DNA of 64,000 bases from [Mycobacterium] nativiensis (GCF_020172685.1 NZ_CP083986.1:2588487-2652486); one strand, 5' to 3'. Numbered from the stretch's first letter, positions 34,917 to 45,043 are shown. Numbers and translations: made by a program. The notes: a model not told the origin generated them from the letters alone.

Positions 34917-36500
34917 TCAGCCCTGTTCAGAGTCGTCGGTGACGTCCGGGTCGGCTTCGGATACTTCGGCGGATTCAGCGTCGTCGGTGCTGTCCGATGC
35001 GGTCTCGACTTCGGCGACCTCGTCGGCATCGGCGATCTCCGCCTCGACATCTTCGGTCTCCGGCTCGGGCTCGGGCTCTTCGTCGTCGGCCTCATCGAGC
35101 TCGTCCGCCGCCCCTGCGACGTCGTCTTCGTCGTCTTCGTCGTCGGCCTCATCGAGCTCGTCCGCCGCCCCTGCGACGTCGTCTTCGTCGTCTTCGTCGT
35201 CGGCCTCATCGAGCTCGTCCGCCGCCTCTACGACGTCGTCTTCGTCGTCTTCGTCGTCTTTGGCGTCGCCGGTCTCATCGGTGACGGCGTCCTCGATGAC
35301 CTCGTCGACCTCGTCGAGCTCATCCGCCGCGACGTCGGTTATCTCGACATCTTCGACATCTTCACCTTCGACGACGTCGGCGTCTTCGGTGGCCTCGATG
35401 CCTTCGTTATCGGCAACGGCGTCGACAGCTTCGGGCGTCTGGGCGGCCGCATCGGCCTCTGCGTCAACCGATTCGGCTTGGCTCGAAAACCTTTCCGGTA
35501 TCCGGACGACAGAACCCACGCCGTTGGCAGCGGTGGCGACCGTGACCAACTCCTGCTCGGCCTCGGCCTCGGCCTCGTGCTCGGTGTCCGGCTCCGCTTC
35601 CGCAGGCGGCTGCTCGGGTTCTCCCGGCTGCCAGGCACGGCGCAACACCTCGGGATCCTCGCGGCCCTTGGACGCCAGCAGGATGTAAACCACCGCACCG
35701 ATGAACACGAATGTCGAGGTGAACGAGTTGACCCGGATTCCGGCGATGTGGGTGGCCGCGTCGTCCCGCAGCAGTTCGACGCCGAAGCGTCCGATGCAGT
35801 AGCCGGCGACGTACAGAGCGAAAAGCCGGCCATGCCCCATGCGGAACCGCCGGTCGGCGTAGATCAACACCGCGAACACCACAAGGTTCCAGAGCAATTC
35901 GTACAGGAAGGTCGGCTGGACGATCTTGTACAGCTCACCGGTCGACACTCCGTCGAGCAGGTGCGGGTCGCGTATTCCGGCGGCGTCCTCACGCCAGAAG
36001 ATCTCCAGGCCCCACGGCAGGGTTGTCTCCCGGCCGTAGAGCTCCTGGTTGAAGTAGTTGCCGACGCGCCCGATCGCCTGCGCCAGCACGATGCCCGGGG
36101 CGACCGCATCGCCGAAGGCGGGCAACGGAATCCCGCGACGGCGACAGCCGATCCAGGCACCGACCCCGCCGAGTGCCACCGCACCCCAGATCCCCAGACC
36201 GCCGTCCCAGATCCGCGGAGTCGCCTCCCAGCCGGCGCCGCCCTCGCCGAAGTAGGTCCGCCAGTCCGTCATCAGGTGATAGAGCCGGCCGCCGATCAAC
36301 CCGAACGGCACTGCCCACAACGCGATGTCGTAGATCACGCCTGGCTCACCGCCGCGCGCACGCCAGCGTCGATCGCCGATCAGCAGGGCCGCGACGATAC
36401 CGACGATGATGCACAGCGCATACGCCCGGATCGGAATCGGGCCGAGATGCCAGACACCTCGCGCCGGGCTGGGAAAGTACGTGAGCCAGTCCAGCGTCAT
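34917..36500 (-). CDS. lgt: prolipoprotein diacylglyceryl transferase with long acidic C-terminal repeat tail
   Basis: 527 residues (typical Lgt ~280; M. tuberculosis 468). The enzyme moves diacylglyceryl from phosphatidylglycerol to the lipobox cysteine of prolipoproteins. Seven transmembrane helices and the family signature GRVGNYFNQELYG are in the first ~280 residues. The rest is a hydrophilic, strongly acidic tail with three 19-residue repeats (DELDEADDEDDEDDVAGAA type). The start overlaps the trpA stop (ATGA), so it is expressed with the trp genes. The catalytic part looks normal; the role of the tail is unknown. Confidence 0.96.
   Translation of the reverse strand: MTLDWLTYFPSPARGVWHLGPIPIRAYALCIIVGIVAALLIGDRRWRARGGEPGVIYDIALWAVPFGLIGGRLYHLMTDWRTYFGEGGAGWEATPRIWDGGLGIWGAVALGGVGAWIGCRRRGIPLPAFGDAVAPGIVLAQAIGRVGNYFNQELYGRETTLPWGLEIFWREDAAGIRDPHLLDGVSTGELYKIVQPTFLYELLWNLVVFAVLIYADRRFRMGHGRLFALYVAGYCIGRFGVELLRDDAATHIAGIRVNSFTSTFVFIGAVVYILLASKGREDPEVLRRAWQPGEPEQPPAEAEPDTEHEAEAEAEQELVTVATAANGVGSVVRIPERFSSQAESVDAEADAAAQTPEAVDAVADNEGIEATEDADVVEGEDVEDVEITDVAADELDEVDEVIEDAVTDETGDAKDDEDDEDDVVEAADELDEADDEDDEDDVAGAADELDEADDEDDEDDVAGAADELDEADDEEPEPEPETEDVEAEIADADEVAEVETASDSTDDAESAEVSEADPDVTDDSEQG
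35082..35261 (-). repeat. three 57-bp tandem repeats in the lgt tail
   Basis: Units begin at 35091, 35148 and 35205 (CTCATCGAGC...) with an exact 57-bp period, the third slightly diverged. They encode 19 residues each (residues about 414-473 of Lgt), so copy-number changes keep the frame. Confidence 0.85.
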
Positions 36501-37303
36501 CGCTGAGAGTCCCTCTGGCGCACCCCGGAAGCCAACTCCTCGGTCAGGACTCGCAGTGCGGCAACGCTCTCGGTGAGGGCACTGATCAGCGCCGAACCGA
36601 CTATGACCCCATCGGCGTACGCGCCGATCTCCGCGGCCTGCGCGCCGGACCGTACCCCCAAACCCACTCCGACGGGAATGTCGGAGACCTCGCGAACCCG
36701 GCGAACCAGCTCCGGTGCGGCACTCGACACGGTGTCCCGGGCGCCGGTGACGCCCATCGTCGAGGCGGCATAGACGAATCCGCTTGAGGCATGCGAGGTC
36801 TCGGCCAACCGCTGCGGCGTCGAGGACGGCGCAACCAGGAAGATCCGATCCAACCGATGCTGCTCGGAGGCGGCCATCCAGTCGTCGGCCTCATCGGTGA
36901 TCAGGTCCGGCGTGATCAGCCCGAGGCCACCGGCCGAAGCCAGATCACGGGCGAACGCGTCGACTCCGTAGCGCAGCACCAGATTCCAATAGGTCATCAC
37001 CACCGCACGCCCGCCGGCCTTGCTGATCGCCTCGACCACGGTCAGGGTGTCACGAACCCGGACACCGCCTTGTAGCGCGACCTCGCCGGCCCGCGCGACC
37101 GTCGGGCCGTCCATTCCCGGATCGGAATACGGGACACCGACTTCGACCAGGTCGCAACCGGACTCGATCAGGGCGGTCATGGCCGCGATCGAAGCCGGTA
37201 CGTCGGGGAATCCGGTTGGCAGGTAGCCGATCAGCGCGGCGCGGTTCTCGTCGCGGCAGGTGGCGAACATCGCGGCCAGCCGGTCACCGCTGTGTCCGCT
37301 CAT
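36497..37303 (-). CDS. trpA: tryptophan synthase alpha chain
   Basis: 268 residues from ATG 37303, overlapping the trpB stop by ATGA. It cleaves indole-3-glycerol phosphate to indole and glyceraldehyde-3-phosphate within the alpha2beta2 complex. Catalytic residues: E in [11 protein letters not shown] and D (SDPGMDGP). TIM barrel with [28 protein letters not shown] at the phosphate site. The 3' end overlaps lgt by ATGA. Confidence 0.97.
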   Translation of the reverse strand: MSGHSGDRLAAMFATCRDENRAALIGYLPTGFPDVPASIAAMTALIESGCDLVEVGVPYSDPGMDGPTVARAGEVALQGGVRVRDTLTVVEAISKAGGRAVVMTYWNLVLRYGVDAFARDLASAGGLGLITPDLITDEADDWMAASEQHRLDRIFLVAPSSTPQRLAETSHASSGFVYAASTMGVTGARDTVSSAAPELVRRVREVSDIPVGVGLGVRSGAQAAEIGAYADGVIVGSALISALTESVAALRVLTEELASGVRQRDSQR

Positions 37304-38568
37304 GCCTGGCCGCCTTCGTCGTCGAGCAGGCCGAACCACTTGGCCGCGGTCTCGACGTCTTTGTCGCCTCGGCCGGATACGTTCGCCACGATGACCTTGC
37401 CGGGCCCCAGCTCGGCGGCCAGTTTGAGCGCACCGGCCACCGCGTGCGCCGACTCGATCGCCGGAATGATTCCCTCGGTGCGGCAGAGGATTCCGAAGGC
37501 GTCCATTGCCTCGGTGTCGGTGATAGGCCGGTATTCGGCCCGCCCGGTCTCCCGCAGCCAGGCGTGCTCGGGGCCTACGCCGGGATAGTCCAACCCGGCC
37601 GAGATCGAATGCGATTCGATGGTCTGGCCGTCGTCGTCCTGCAGCAGGTAGGAATACGAACCCTGAAACGCACCCGGTGTGCCACCGGCGAAAGTCGCGG
37701 CGTGTCGACCGGTGTCCACGCCGTCACCGCCGGCTTCGAATCCGACCAGCCGGACCGCCGGATCGTCGAGGAACGCGTGGAAGATTCCGATGGCGTTGGA
37801 TCCCCCGCCCACGCAGGCCACCACGGCGTCGGGCAGCCGGCCCGCCATCTGCTGAATCTGCACCCGTGCTTCGAGTCCGACGATCCGCTGCAAGTCGCGC
37901 ACCATCGTCGGGAACGGGTGCGGCCCGGCCGCGGTGCCGAAGCAGTAGTAGGTGGCCTCGGCGTTGGTGACCCAATCCCGGAACGCCTCGTTGATGGCGT
38001 CCTTGAGGGTCTGCGAACCCGATGTCACGGAGACCACTTTGGCGCCCAGCAGCCGCATGCGGGCCACGTTGAGCGCCTGGCGGCGGGTGTCGACGGCACC
38101 CATGTAGATCACGCACTCCAACCCCAGCAGCGCGCAGGCGGTGGCGGTGGCCACCCCGTGCTGACCGGCGCCGGTCTCGGCGATCACCCGGGTCTTGCCC
38201 ATGTGCCGAGCCAGCAACGCCTGACCCAGGACATTGTTGATCTTGTGTGAGCCGGTGTGGTTCAGGTCCTCACGCTTGAGGAAGATCCGTGCCCCACCGA
38301 CGTGAGCCGACAGTCGCTGCGCCTCATACAGCGGTGAGGGCCGGCCGGTGTAGTGCGTCTGCAGGTCGTCGAGGGTGTCGAGGAACTCGCGGTCATTGCG
38401 CACCTTGTCGTAGGCGGCGGTGACCTCCTCGATCACGGCCATCAACGCCTCGGGGACGTAGCGGCCGCCGAAGACGCCGAAGTGCCCGCGGGCATCCGGG
38501 TCGTGTGGGGTCGGTTCAGCCACTCCGGCGCTGGCGCGCGGCAGTCTGGGCTGGGCGGTGTCTGACAT
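37300..38568 (-). CDS. trpB: tryptophan synthase beta chain
   Basis: 422 residues. PLP-dependent enzyme that condenses indole with serine. The PLP lysine is K109 (HTGSHKINN), the phosphate loop is GGGSNAIG and the E-T-G-A-G-Q-H-G motif is complete. The stop of trpC and start of trpB are adjacent with no gap. A normal-length protein with all core motifs. Confidence 0.98.
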   Translation of the reverse strand: MSDTAQPRLPRASAGVAEPTPHDPDARGHFGVFGGRYVPEALMAVIEEVTAAYDKVRNDREFLDTLDDLQTHYTGRPSPLYEAQRLSAHVGGARIFLKREDLNHTGSHKINNVLGQALLARHMGKTRVIAETGAGQHGVATATACALLGLECVIYMGAVDTRRQALNVARMRLLGAKVVSVTSGSQTLKDAINEAFRDWVTNAEATYYCFGTAAGPHPFPTMVRDLQRIVGLEARVQIQQMAGRLPDAVVACVGGGSNAIGIFHAFLDDPAVRLVGFEAGGDGVDTGRHAATFAGGTPGAFQGSYSYLLQDDDGQTIESHSISAGLDYPGVGPEHAWLRETGRAEYRPITDTEAMDAFGILCRTEGIIPAIESAHAVAGALKLAAELGPGKVIVANVSGRGDKDVETAAKWFGLLDDEGGQA

Positions 38569-39387
38569 CTAGCGAGCCGGCTTCGGGCAGGACGGATGCT
38601 TACCCGCACTGACCAAATCGGCAACGGCTGCCCGCGGATCGCCACTGGTGACGAGCCCCTCGCCGACCAGGACGGCGTCCGCGCCGGCGCCGGCGTAGGC
38701 CAGCAGGTCTGCGGTGCCGCGTACTCCGGACTCGGCGATCTTGACCACCTCGGTGGGCAGACCCGGGGCGATCCGCGCGAAGCAGTCCCGGTCGACGCTC
38801 AGCGTGGTCAGGTCCCGGGCGTTGACCCCGATCACCTTGGCGCCGGCGGTCAGGGCCCGGTCGGCCTCTTCCTCGGTGTGCACCTCGACCAGAGCGGTCA
38901 TGCCGAGCGACTCGGTGCGATCCAGCATGGACACCAGAGCCTGCTGCTCCAGGGCCGCGACGATCAGCAGCAGCATGTCCGCGCCGTGGGCGCGTGCCTC
39001 GTGAATCTGGTAGGGCCGCACGATGAAGTCCTTGCGCAGCACCGGCACCGACACCGCAGCGCGCACCGCGTCCAAGTCGGCGAGCGAGCCGTTGAACCGG
39101 CGCTGCTCGGTCAGCACGCTGATCGCACGGGCACCGCCGTCGGCGTAGGAGCGAGCAAGCTCGGCGGGATCGGCGATGGGGGCGAGCTGGCCCTTCGACG
39201 GGCTGGCCCGCTTCACCTCAGCGATCACCGCAATGCCGGGCTCGCGCAGCGCCGCCATCACATCCAGGGGCGCGGGCATGGCTTCGGCCGCCGCCTTGAT
39301 CTCCGCCAGGCCGATCACGGCCTCCCGGGCGGCAACGTCGGCGCAGACTCCCTCGATGATGGAGTCGAGCACGGATGCCGAACTCAT
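38569..39387 (-). CDS. trpC: indole-3-glycerol phosphate synthase
   Basis: 272 residues from ATG 39387, the length of the M. tuberculosis enzyme; an earlier ATG at 39540 overlaps the preceding gene. It closes CdRP to indole-3-glycerol phosphate. Motifs: [13 protein letters not shown] (catalytic Glu/Lys), [18 protein letters not shown] and AESGVR. Monofunctional: no TrpF domain is fused. An 82-bp gap separates it from the upstream membrane gene. Confidence 0.97.
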   Translation of the reverse strand: MSSASVLDSIIEGVCADVAAREAVIGLAEIKAAAEAMPAPLDVMAALREPGIAVIAEVKRASPSKGQLAPIADPAELARSYADGGARAISVLTEQRRFNGSLADLDAVRAAVSVPVLRKDFIVRPYQIHEARAHGADMLLLIVAALEQQALVSMLDRTESLGMTALVEVHTEEEADRALTAGAKVIGVNARDLTTLSVDRDCFARIAPGLPTEVVKIAESGVRGTADLLAYAGAGADAVLVGEGLVTSGDPRAAVADLVSAGKHPSCPKPAR

Positions 39388-39469
39388 GTCTGCCGGTTCC
39401 TCTCGCGCGTTCCGTCGACGTTGGTCGAAGACCTTCATCGAAGGGTAACCACCGTCACTGGCCTCGATG

Positions 39470-40129
39470 TCACCGGCCCTGCGGGTCCGGTCCGGGCGCA
39501 CCGTCGGGCGGATCGCCAGTCGGGTCGTAGCCCTCGTCAAGTGCGTCCCACATCAGTCGTTCTGACATCTCCGGGACGTCGGTGCCGTCATCGAGGCCGC
39601 GTGCAGCCGCCCGACGCGCCGCCGGCGCCGCATATTTCGCGTCACCGCTGGTGCCGCGGGCGGCGGCTCGCATCAACAGAGCGGCAGCCGCCATCACGCA
39701 CAGCGCGGCGACCAGGCTCAGAACCGCACCGGTGAGGCGGCGCTCAGTGCCCTGCAGCGAGGTGACCGGAATCTCGGCGATGTCGAGCGCCCGGACGGCG
39801 ATGTCGCGGACCACCCACATGCTGATGGCGAGATATCCGCTGGCCAGACTCACCGCGGCCATCAGCACGGCCAGCACCCGCAGCTTCCAGCCGCGTACAG
39901 CCACCGCGGCGATGGCCGCAGCCAGGCACAGCAGCCCCAGCGGCACCAGCGCCGTCGACCACGATGCTCCCGACACCGTGACCAATCTGGGCTGGCCCAA
40001 CCCGTCGAAGGAGCGGATCAGCACCCATGGCAGCCGCGACGCGCCCCACAGGCCGCCGGCGGCCAGCACCAGCAGCACCTGCGCGCTCCGCAATGCCGCG
40101 ACACCTCGGCGGACCGGATCGTCAGCCAT
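39470..40129 (-). CDS. Trp biosynthesis-associated membrane protein (TIGR02234)
   Basis: 219 residues with four transmembrane helices (about 17-33, 58-78, 85-103, 135-155) and a charged, disordered C-terminus. It belongs to the actinobacterial family always found between trpE and trpC. The start overlaps trpE by 8 bases (ATGGCTGA). Its role is unknown; regulation, channeling or Trp/precursor transport are possible. Corresponds to Rv1610. Confidence 0.92.
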   Translation of the reverse strand: MADDPVRRGVAALRSAQVLLVLAAGGLWGASRLPWVLIRSFDGLGQPRLVTVSGASWSTALVPLGLLCLAAAIAAVAVRGWKLRVLAVLMAAVSLASGYLAISMWVVRDIAVRALDIAEIPVTSLQGTERRLTGAVLSLVAALCVMAAAALLMRAAARGTSGDAKYAAPAARRAAARGLDDGTDVPEMSERLMWDALDEGYDPTGDPPDGAPGPDPQGR

Positions 40130-41669
40130 CGGTCCCGGGCGCGGTCAGTGTTTCGGCGGCGGCGATCGCGGCCAGCACGGCCCGGGCCTTGTTCGACGCC
40201 TCGGTGTACTCGTAGGGGCCGTTGGAGTCGGCGACCACCCCACCGCCGGCCTGCACATAGGCGGTGCCGTGGGCCAGCAGAGCGGTGCGGATCGCGATCG
40301 CGAAGTCGGCGTTGCCGGCAAAGTCCAGGTAGCCGACCACGCCGCCGTACAGGCCGCGCCGGGTCTTCTCGACCTCCTCGATCAGCTCCATCGCGCGTAC
40401 CTTGGGCGCCCCGGACAGGGTGCCGGCCGGGAAACAGGCGGTCACCGCGTCCAGCGCGGTCCGGTCCTCGGCGAGCAATCCGGTCACCGTGGACACCAGG
40501 TGCATGACGTGGCTGTAGCGCTCGATGTGGCTGTAGTCCGCGACCCGCACGGTGCCCGGAACGCACACCCGACCCAGGTCGTTGCGCCCCAGGTCGACCA
40601 GCATCAGATGCTCGGCGCGCTCCTTGTCGTCGGCCAACAACTCCTTGGCCAGCAACTGGTCTTCCTCCTCGGTGGCGCCGCGCCACCGGGTCCCGGCGAT
40701 CGGGTGGGTCGTCGCGCGCCCTTCCTGCACCGTCACCAACGCTTCGGGGCTGGAACCCACGATCGAAAACGCCAGTCCCCCAGCACCATCGGGAACCTGA
40801 AGCAGATACATGTACGGGCTCGGGTTGGAGACCCGCAGCATCCGGTAGATGTCTATGGCGTCGACGTCGGTGTCCATCTCGAATCGCTGCGACGGAACCA
40901 CCTGAAACGCCTCGCCGGCTTCGATCTCGCCGACCAGGCGCTCGACGATCGCCCCGTACTCCTCGGGGGTGCGCTGACCGCGGTAGACCGGGTCCGGCCG
41001 GTCGAAGGTGGCGACGCTGGACTCCAGCGGCTGGCTCAGTGCTGCGGTCATCACATCGAGGCGGGCGATCGCGTCGTCGTAGGCCTCGTCGACCCGCTCA
41101 TCGGTGCCGTTCCAGTTGACCGCGTTGGCGATCAAGGTGATGGTGCCCTCGTGGTGATCGACAGCGGCCATGTCGGTGGCCAGCAGCAGCAGCATGTCGG
41201 GCAGCTGCAGATCGTCGACGGCCAGCTCGGGCAGTCGCTCCAGACGGCGCACCATGTCGTAGGCGAAGAAACCCACCAGGCCGCTCGACAGCGGCGGCAA
41301 CCCGGGCAGGGCGGCCGTCTCCAGCAGCGCCAGCGTCTCGCGCAGGGCCGCCAGCGGATCCCCGCCGGTGGGGGCATCCTTCGGCGCCGCACCCAGCCAC
41401 ACCGCTTCGCCGTCGCGGACCGTCAGCGCCGAGGACGTCCCGGCCCCGATGAACGACCACCGCGACCACGACCGGCCGTTCTCGGCCGACTCCAACAGGA
41501 AAGTGCCGGGCCGGTTGGCGGCCAGCTTGCGGTACGCCGACAGCGGCGTCTCGGCGTCGGCCAGCACTTTGCGGGTTACCGGGACCACCCGGTGCTCAGC
41601 GGCGAGCGCCCGGAATTCCGCCCGTGACGCGGTGCCGGCATGGGAGGAGCTAGCGGTTTGCACACCCAT
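40122..41669 (-). CDS. trpE: anthranilate synthase component I
   Basis: 515 residues from ATG 41669 (GGGAAG just upstream). It converts chorismate to anthranilate with ammonia from TrpG, which is not in the window. Feedback region LLES near residue 50, then chorismate-binding core with [36 protein letters not shown], and [18 protein letters not shown]. No leader peptide or attenuator is visible in the 45 bp to divergent bcpB. The first gene of the trp operon. Confidence 0.98.
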   Translation of the reverse strand: MGVQTASSSHAGTASRAEFRALAAEHRVVPVTRKVLADAETPLSAYRKLAANRPGTFLLESAENGRSWSRWSFIGAGTSSALTVRDGEAVWLGAAPKDAPTGGDPLAALRETLALLETAALPGLPPLSSGLVGFFAYDMVRRLERLPELAVDDLQLPDMLLLLATDMAAVDHHEGTITLIANAVNWNGTDERVDEAYDDAIARLDVMTAALSQPLESSVATFDRPDPVYRGQRTPEEYGAIVERLVGEIEAGEAFQVVPSQRFEMDTDVDAIDIYRMLRVSNPSPYMYLLQVPDGAGGLAFSIVGSSPEALVTVQEGRATTHPIAGTRWRGATEEEDQLLAKELLADDKERAEHLMLVDLGRNDLGRVCVPGTVRVADYSHIERYSHVMHLVSTVTGLLAEDRTALDAVTACFPAGTLSGAPKVRAMELIEEVEKTRRGLYGGVVGYLDFAGNADFAIAIRTALLAHGTAYVQAGGGVVADSNGPYEYTEASNKARAVLAAIAAAETLTAPGTDG

Positions 41670-41701
41670 GATCTTCCCAGACCCGATTGTGGCGTCAGGA
41701 G

Positions 41702-41707
41702 TAGCCT
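41702..41707 (+). promoter_or_regulatory. -10 hexamer for leaderless bcpB mRNA
   Basis: TAGCCT (TANNNT) ends seven bases before ATG 41715, with no ribosome site between. It lies in the short divergent gap to trpE. Confidence 0.45.
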
Positions 41708-41714
41708 GGCGGCC

Positions 41715-42179
41715 ATGAAAACTGGCGACACCGTGGCCGATTTCGAACTGCCCGACCAGACCGGGACACCGCGCAAGCTCAGCGCACTGCTCGCCGACGG
41801 GCCGGTGGTGCTGTTCTTCTATCCGGCGGCGATGACGCCTGGTTGCACCAAGGAGGCCTGCCACTTCCGTGATCTGGCCGCCGAGTTCGCCGCCGTCGGG
41901 GCGCAACGGGTCGGAATCAGTGCCGACGCGGTGGCCAAGCAGGCCAAGTTCGCCGACCAACAGGGCTTCGATTACCCGCTGTTGTCCGACACCGACGGCA
42001 CTGTGGCCACCATGTTCGGCGTCAAACGGGGCTTACTCGGCAAGTTGATGCCGGTCAAACGGACCACATTCGTCATCGATACCGACCGCACCGTGCTCGA
42101 CGTGATTGCCAGCGAATTTTCTATGGACACCCACGCCGATAAGGCGCTGGAGCTGCTGCGGGCACGCTCCTCGGCGTAG
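41715..42179 (+). CDS. bcpB: thiol peroxidase of the Bcp/PrxQ type
   Basis: 154 residues from ATG 41715 (length as in M. tuberculosis BcpB). It reduces peroxides with the peroxidatic C44 in TPGCT and probable resolving C49 in the same helix (CTKEAC), the PrxQ alpha-2 arrangement. The thioredoxin fold is complete. Divergent from trpE, as in M. tuberculosis (Rv1608c). An in-frame start at 41640 would extend into trpE. Confidence 0.94.
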   Translation: MKTGDTVADFELPDQTGTPRKLSALLADGPVVLFFYPAAMTPGCTKEACHFRDLAAEFAAVGAQRVGISADAVAKQAKFADQQGFDYPLLSDTDGTVATMFGVKRGLLGKLMPVKRTTFVIDTDRTVLDVIASEFSMDTHADKALELLRARSSA

Positions 42180-42186
42180 CGGCCGG

Positions 42187-43020
42187 TCAGGCAGGTTTGT
42201 GGAACGTGTAAACCCGGTACTGAAGGAGACCGAGCTTGGACAGCCACGTCATCCATCGGGTACCCACGATCATGGTCTTCCGGGTATTCGCCGACTCTTG
42301 CGCGCGGAAGAATTCAAGCAGGAACGGGTACGTCGGCAAGGTGTGCTTCCGGATGTTGCGATTGGTCTCGAGCTGCAGTCCCGCACGTGAGCCCATCGCC
42401 CGGTAGGACCGCAGTGGGACCTTCCCGAGCGTCCCGTAGGACTTCGCGACTCGACTGCGGATCGCCATCCAGATCGGGGTCTTGCCGAAGAACATCATGG
42501 CCGGTACGAAATCCGATACCGCCAGGTAGCCGCCCGGTTTGAGCACCCGCGCAGCCTCGGCGAGGAAACGCTCACGAGACGGAAAGTGGAAGATGCATTC
42601 GACGGCCAGGACGCGGTCGAAGGAGTTGTCCTCGAACGGCAACTGACAGGCGTCGGCTTCGACCCAGGAGATCGCGTTGCCGTCGGCGGGCCTGCTCTCA
42701 GCCTCGGCGATTGCGAGCTGGCGCGGGTCGATGTTCAGGCCGGTGAGATCCATGTCGGAATGCCTGGCATTGATCTGGCGGATGGTTCCGCCGAATCCGC
42801 AGCCGACATCCAGCAGAGTCTGCCCGTCGCCAACCTTGCCCGCCTCGAACAGCACGCCGTTCATCTGCTCCATGGCAGCGACGTAGTCGGCCAGGGTGCC
42901 ATCGGCGACTGTGGGGTCCTCCCAATAGCCCCAGTGCACCTGGTCTTCCCACAGTTGGCCGAATTCGCCGCAGTTGGGGCGGTCGGCCATCAAGAGGTCA
43001 AAGTACGGGAGGTCCGGCAT
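42187..43020 (-). CDS. class I SAM-dependent methyltransferase
   Basis: 277 residues. SAM-binding motif I LLDVGCGFGG (~68-77), motif II with DLTGLNID, motif post-I acidic EADACQLPFEDNSFDRV and motif III ARVLKPGGYLAV. The domain order resembles mycobacterial small-molecule or lipid methyltransferases such as sterol/C27-type or phthiotriol-like enzymes. The N-terminus (PYFDLLMADRP...QVHWGYWEDP) is typical of that group. The acceptor is unknown. The next upstream genes are two coiled-coil genes. Confidence 0.88.
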   Translation of the reverse strand: MPDLPYFDLLMADRPNCGEFGQLWEDQVHWGYWEDPTVADGTLADYVAAMEQMNGVLFEAGKVGDGQTLLDVGCGFGGTIRQINARHSDMDLTGLNIDPRQLAIAEAESRPADGNAISWVEADACQLPFEDNSFDRVLAVECIFHFPSRERFLAEAARVLKPGGYLAVSDFVPAMMFFGKTPIWMAIRSRVAKSYGTLGKVPLRSYRAMGSRAGLQLETNRNIRKHTLPTYPFLLEFFRAQESANTRKTMIVGTRWMTWLSKLGLLQYRVYTFHKPA

Positions 43021-43057
43021 CCGCGGACGCTACCACGGTGAACGTTCGCAGCCGCCC

Positions 43058-44113
43058 CTAATCGGCGTCGGCCTGCGCCTCGGCCTCGGCCACTTCCTCG
43101 GCCGCCGGCTCCGGCTCCGGCTCCGGCGCGGATTCAGCGACATTGCGGGTGTCCCCGACGGCGGTGCCGATCCAGTTCCTGATCTCGTTGAGGTGGGTGA
43201 CGATGCCGGTGCGCTCCCGCACCAGCAGCTCCACTTCGGCCTGGGTGCGCTCGGTGAGGGTTTTCGCCTCGCGCTTGGTGGTGGAGATCAGCGTGGACGC
43301 CTCAATGCGAGCTTCCTTGTCGAGCTTGGCGATGGTCTCCTCGGCCTGCTCCCATGCCGTCTTCATCTGCTGGTCCAGGCGGCGCTGGGCCTCCCGGCGG
43401 TTGCGCTCGTCTTCTTCCCAGGCCAGCTTGATCTGCTCGTCCAGGGCTTCCTGGGCGGCCCGGCGGTTGCGCTCGTCCTCCTCGGCGAGCTTCTGGTAGA
43501 CCTCGCGGCGGTTGCGTTCGGCTTCCTCGATCTCCTGCGAGATTCGGCTGCGTTCTTCATGCGCGATCCGCAGGATCTCCTCGGCCTCTGAAGTGGCGGC
43601 GTCGAGGATCTTCGCGCGACGGACGTTGGTGGAGGCCTGGAACTCGGCCAGGGCGTCGCTCGCGGCTGTCCGGTCGTGGCGGGCGGCCTCCAACTGCTCG
43701 CGCAGCTCGCCGGTCAGCGACTCAGCGTCCTGGCGGGCCAGCTCCTTGGTGCGGCGGGCCTCTTCCGAGGCGATCCGCATCATCCGGGCGATGCGATCGG
43801 ACATGCCCTCGACGGAGTCCACCGGACCGGTGACCTGCTCGAACTGCGACCGCAGTTGATCCAGTTCGGCGGTAAGCCGCTGGCGCTCGGCTTCGGCGTC
43901 GGCGGTCATCCGCACGATGTCGTTCTGCAGCCGCGTGACTTCTGCGGTGAGCTGCTCGCGGTCGAATCGCGTCTGCGCCTTCACCGCGTCAAGCGATTTC
44001 GCCCGATCCTGCAGAATCTCGATTTCGTGGTGGAGGCGTGCGATGTAGTCGGAAACTTCATTGCGATCGAAACCGCGCATCTGCGTTTCGAATTCAGGAA
44101 TCTCTAGCGCCAC
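43058..44113 (-). CDS. DivIVA-like coiled-coil protein
   Basis: 351 residues from GTG 44113, preceded by GAGGAG with a 7-bp spacer. The N-terminus (FETQMRGFDRNEVSDYIARLHHEIEIL) is a DivIVA-type domain, which senses membrane curvature and recruits cell-growth proteins. A long coiled coil follows, including three copies of an EEDERNRR motif (196-203, 211-218, 233-240) at 15- and 22-residue spacing. The C-terminus is an acidic Pro/Glu/Ala tail. A cytosolic scaffold at poles, septa or along the membrane is likely; the client is unknown. It is not Wag31 by sequence and location. Confidence 0.8.
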   Translation of the reverse strand: MALEIPEFETQMRGFDRNEVSDYIARLHHEIEILQDRAKSLDAVKAQTRFDREQLTAEVTRLQNDIVRMTADAEAERQRLTAELDQLRSQFEQVTGPVDSVEGMSDRIARMMRIASEEARRTKELARQDAESLTGELREQLEAARHDRTAASDALAEFQASTNVRRAKILDAATSEAEEILRIAHEERSRISQEIEEAERNRREVYQKLAEEDERNRRAAQEALDEQIKLAWEEDERNRREAQRRLDQQMKTAWEQAEETIAKLDKEARIEASTLISTTKREAKTLTERTQAEVELLVRERTGIVTHLNEIRNWIGTAVGDTRNVAESAPEPEPEPAAEEVAEAEAQADAD

Positions 44114-44234
44114 CGGGTTACTCCTCGCACCTGACTGGATCTTTTTTCGGTTCGATGGGCAACCAGCGTTTCGACCGAGTTGGCTTGTGCGCGAGACCAA
44201 ATGGGCCGGCTCCACTCAAGTCGCCGTGCGACGC

Positions 44235-44263
44235 AGCGTATCAGAAGTCGGTCAATGTGTCAT
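44235..44263 (-). promoter_or_regulatory. promoter of the DivIVA-like gene
   Basis: On the minus strand ATGACA (44258-44263), 17 bp, then TACGCT (44235-44240). This predicts a transcript start near 44228 and a ~115-base leader before GTG 44113. Confidence 0.5.
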
Positions 44264-44290
44264 CGGCCGCATCTTAGTCCGACAATGCGC

Positions 44291-45007
44291 TCAGCGTGGA
44301 CGATTTTCGCGGAACCAGGACTCTTTTGCCGGAGGAAGCGTTTCGCGATTAACTTGAGCCGTCGAGCGTTGAATCTGGTCGACGATCTTCGCGCGGGCAT
44401 CCATCAGTTCGGTGAGCCGCTGGTGCGCATCGGCGACGTGTGTGTTGATCGCCTCGTTCATCTCGGTCAGGATCTCCGAGGCGTGGTTCTCGGCTTCCTT
44501 CATGATCTCGGCGGCGCTCATGACCGCCTGCCGCCGCAGCTGGGCTGCATGAACCCGCAACTGCTTGTGCTGGGTCTCCAGTTCGGCCCGCAGCTCGGCG
44601 GCCTCCCGGCGTTGCGCCTCGGCATCTTTGAGAATAACCGCGGCCTCGTTCTCCGCGGCGGCACGCAATTCGTCGGCGAACCGCTGGGCTTCACCGCGGA
44701 TGTCGTCGGCTTCTGCCATGGCGCCCTTGAGGATTCCGGAGAGCCGGTCGCTGAGGTCCACGATGTCACCGGGTATGGCCGACGCGAGCTCGTTGAAACG
44801 CGCTGACGTCGACTCCAGGTTCGCCTGAGATTTGCTCAACTGGTTGGTGAGCGCGACGATCCGCGAGCCGGCGCGCGGCAGGTGCGCCTCGATGTCGCTG
44901 ACCGTGCCGGTCGCGTAGTGAGCGTCGATATGCTGCGAAACCCGCTCCAGCTCGAAACCCGCAGACGTGTGGTCCAGCGGGTAGTCGTCCTGTTCGTCGG
45001 AGTTCAC
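44291..45007 (-). CDS. coiled-coil protein paired with the DivIVA-like gene
   Basis: 238 residues. Almost entirely helical, with a short acidic N-terminus and heptads through residues ~40-215 (Ala/Glu-rich; ELRAAAENEAAVILKDAEAQRREAAELR). It has no transmembrane helix or recognised enzymatic motif. It resembles other long Ala/Glu coiled coils in mycobacterial DivIVA-family proteins but lacks a clear DivIVA N-terminal motif. It lies 36 bp after hisI and 177 bp before the DivIVA-like gene; it may be the last gene of the his transcript. Confidence 0.75.
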   Translation of the reverse strand: MNSDEQDDYPLDHTSAGFELERVSQHIDAHYATGTVSDIEAHLPRAGSRIVALTNQLSKSQANLESTSARFNELASAIPGDIVDLSDRLSGILKGAMAEADDIRGEAQRFADELRAAAENEAAVILKDAEAQRREAAELRAELETQHKQLRVHAAQLRRQAVMSAAEIMKEAENHASEILTEMNEAINTHVADAHQRLTELMDARAKIVDQIQRSTAQVNRETLPPAKESWFRENRPR

Positions 45008-45043
45008 AGTCGGCCAGCATACCGCTCGACTGTCGGCGGCGAC

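Noticed and set aside
35082..35261. CRISPR-like or ISR repeat array
   Set aside because: Three abutting 57-bp units without spacers, in frame within lgt; protein repeats.
34248..36506. Long plus-strand frame opposite lgt with FVVGLIELVRRP repeats
   Set aside because: It is the reverse reading of the acidic Lgt repeats; no start signals or domains, while Lgt is certain.
41670..41714. Trp attenuator or leader peptide upstream of trpE
   Set aside because: Only 45 bp to the divergent bcpB start; no Trp-rich short frame or hairpin pair is seen.
44114..44290. Small gene in the leader of the DivIVA-like gene
   Set aside because: No start with a ribosome site and no coding pattern; explained by the promoter and a long 5' leader.
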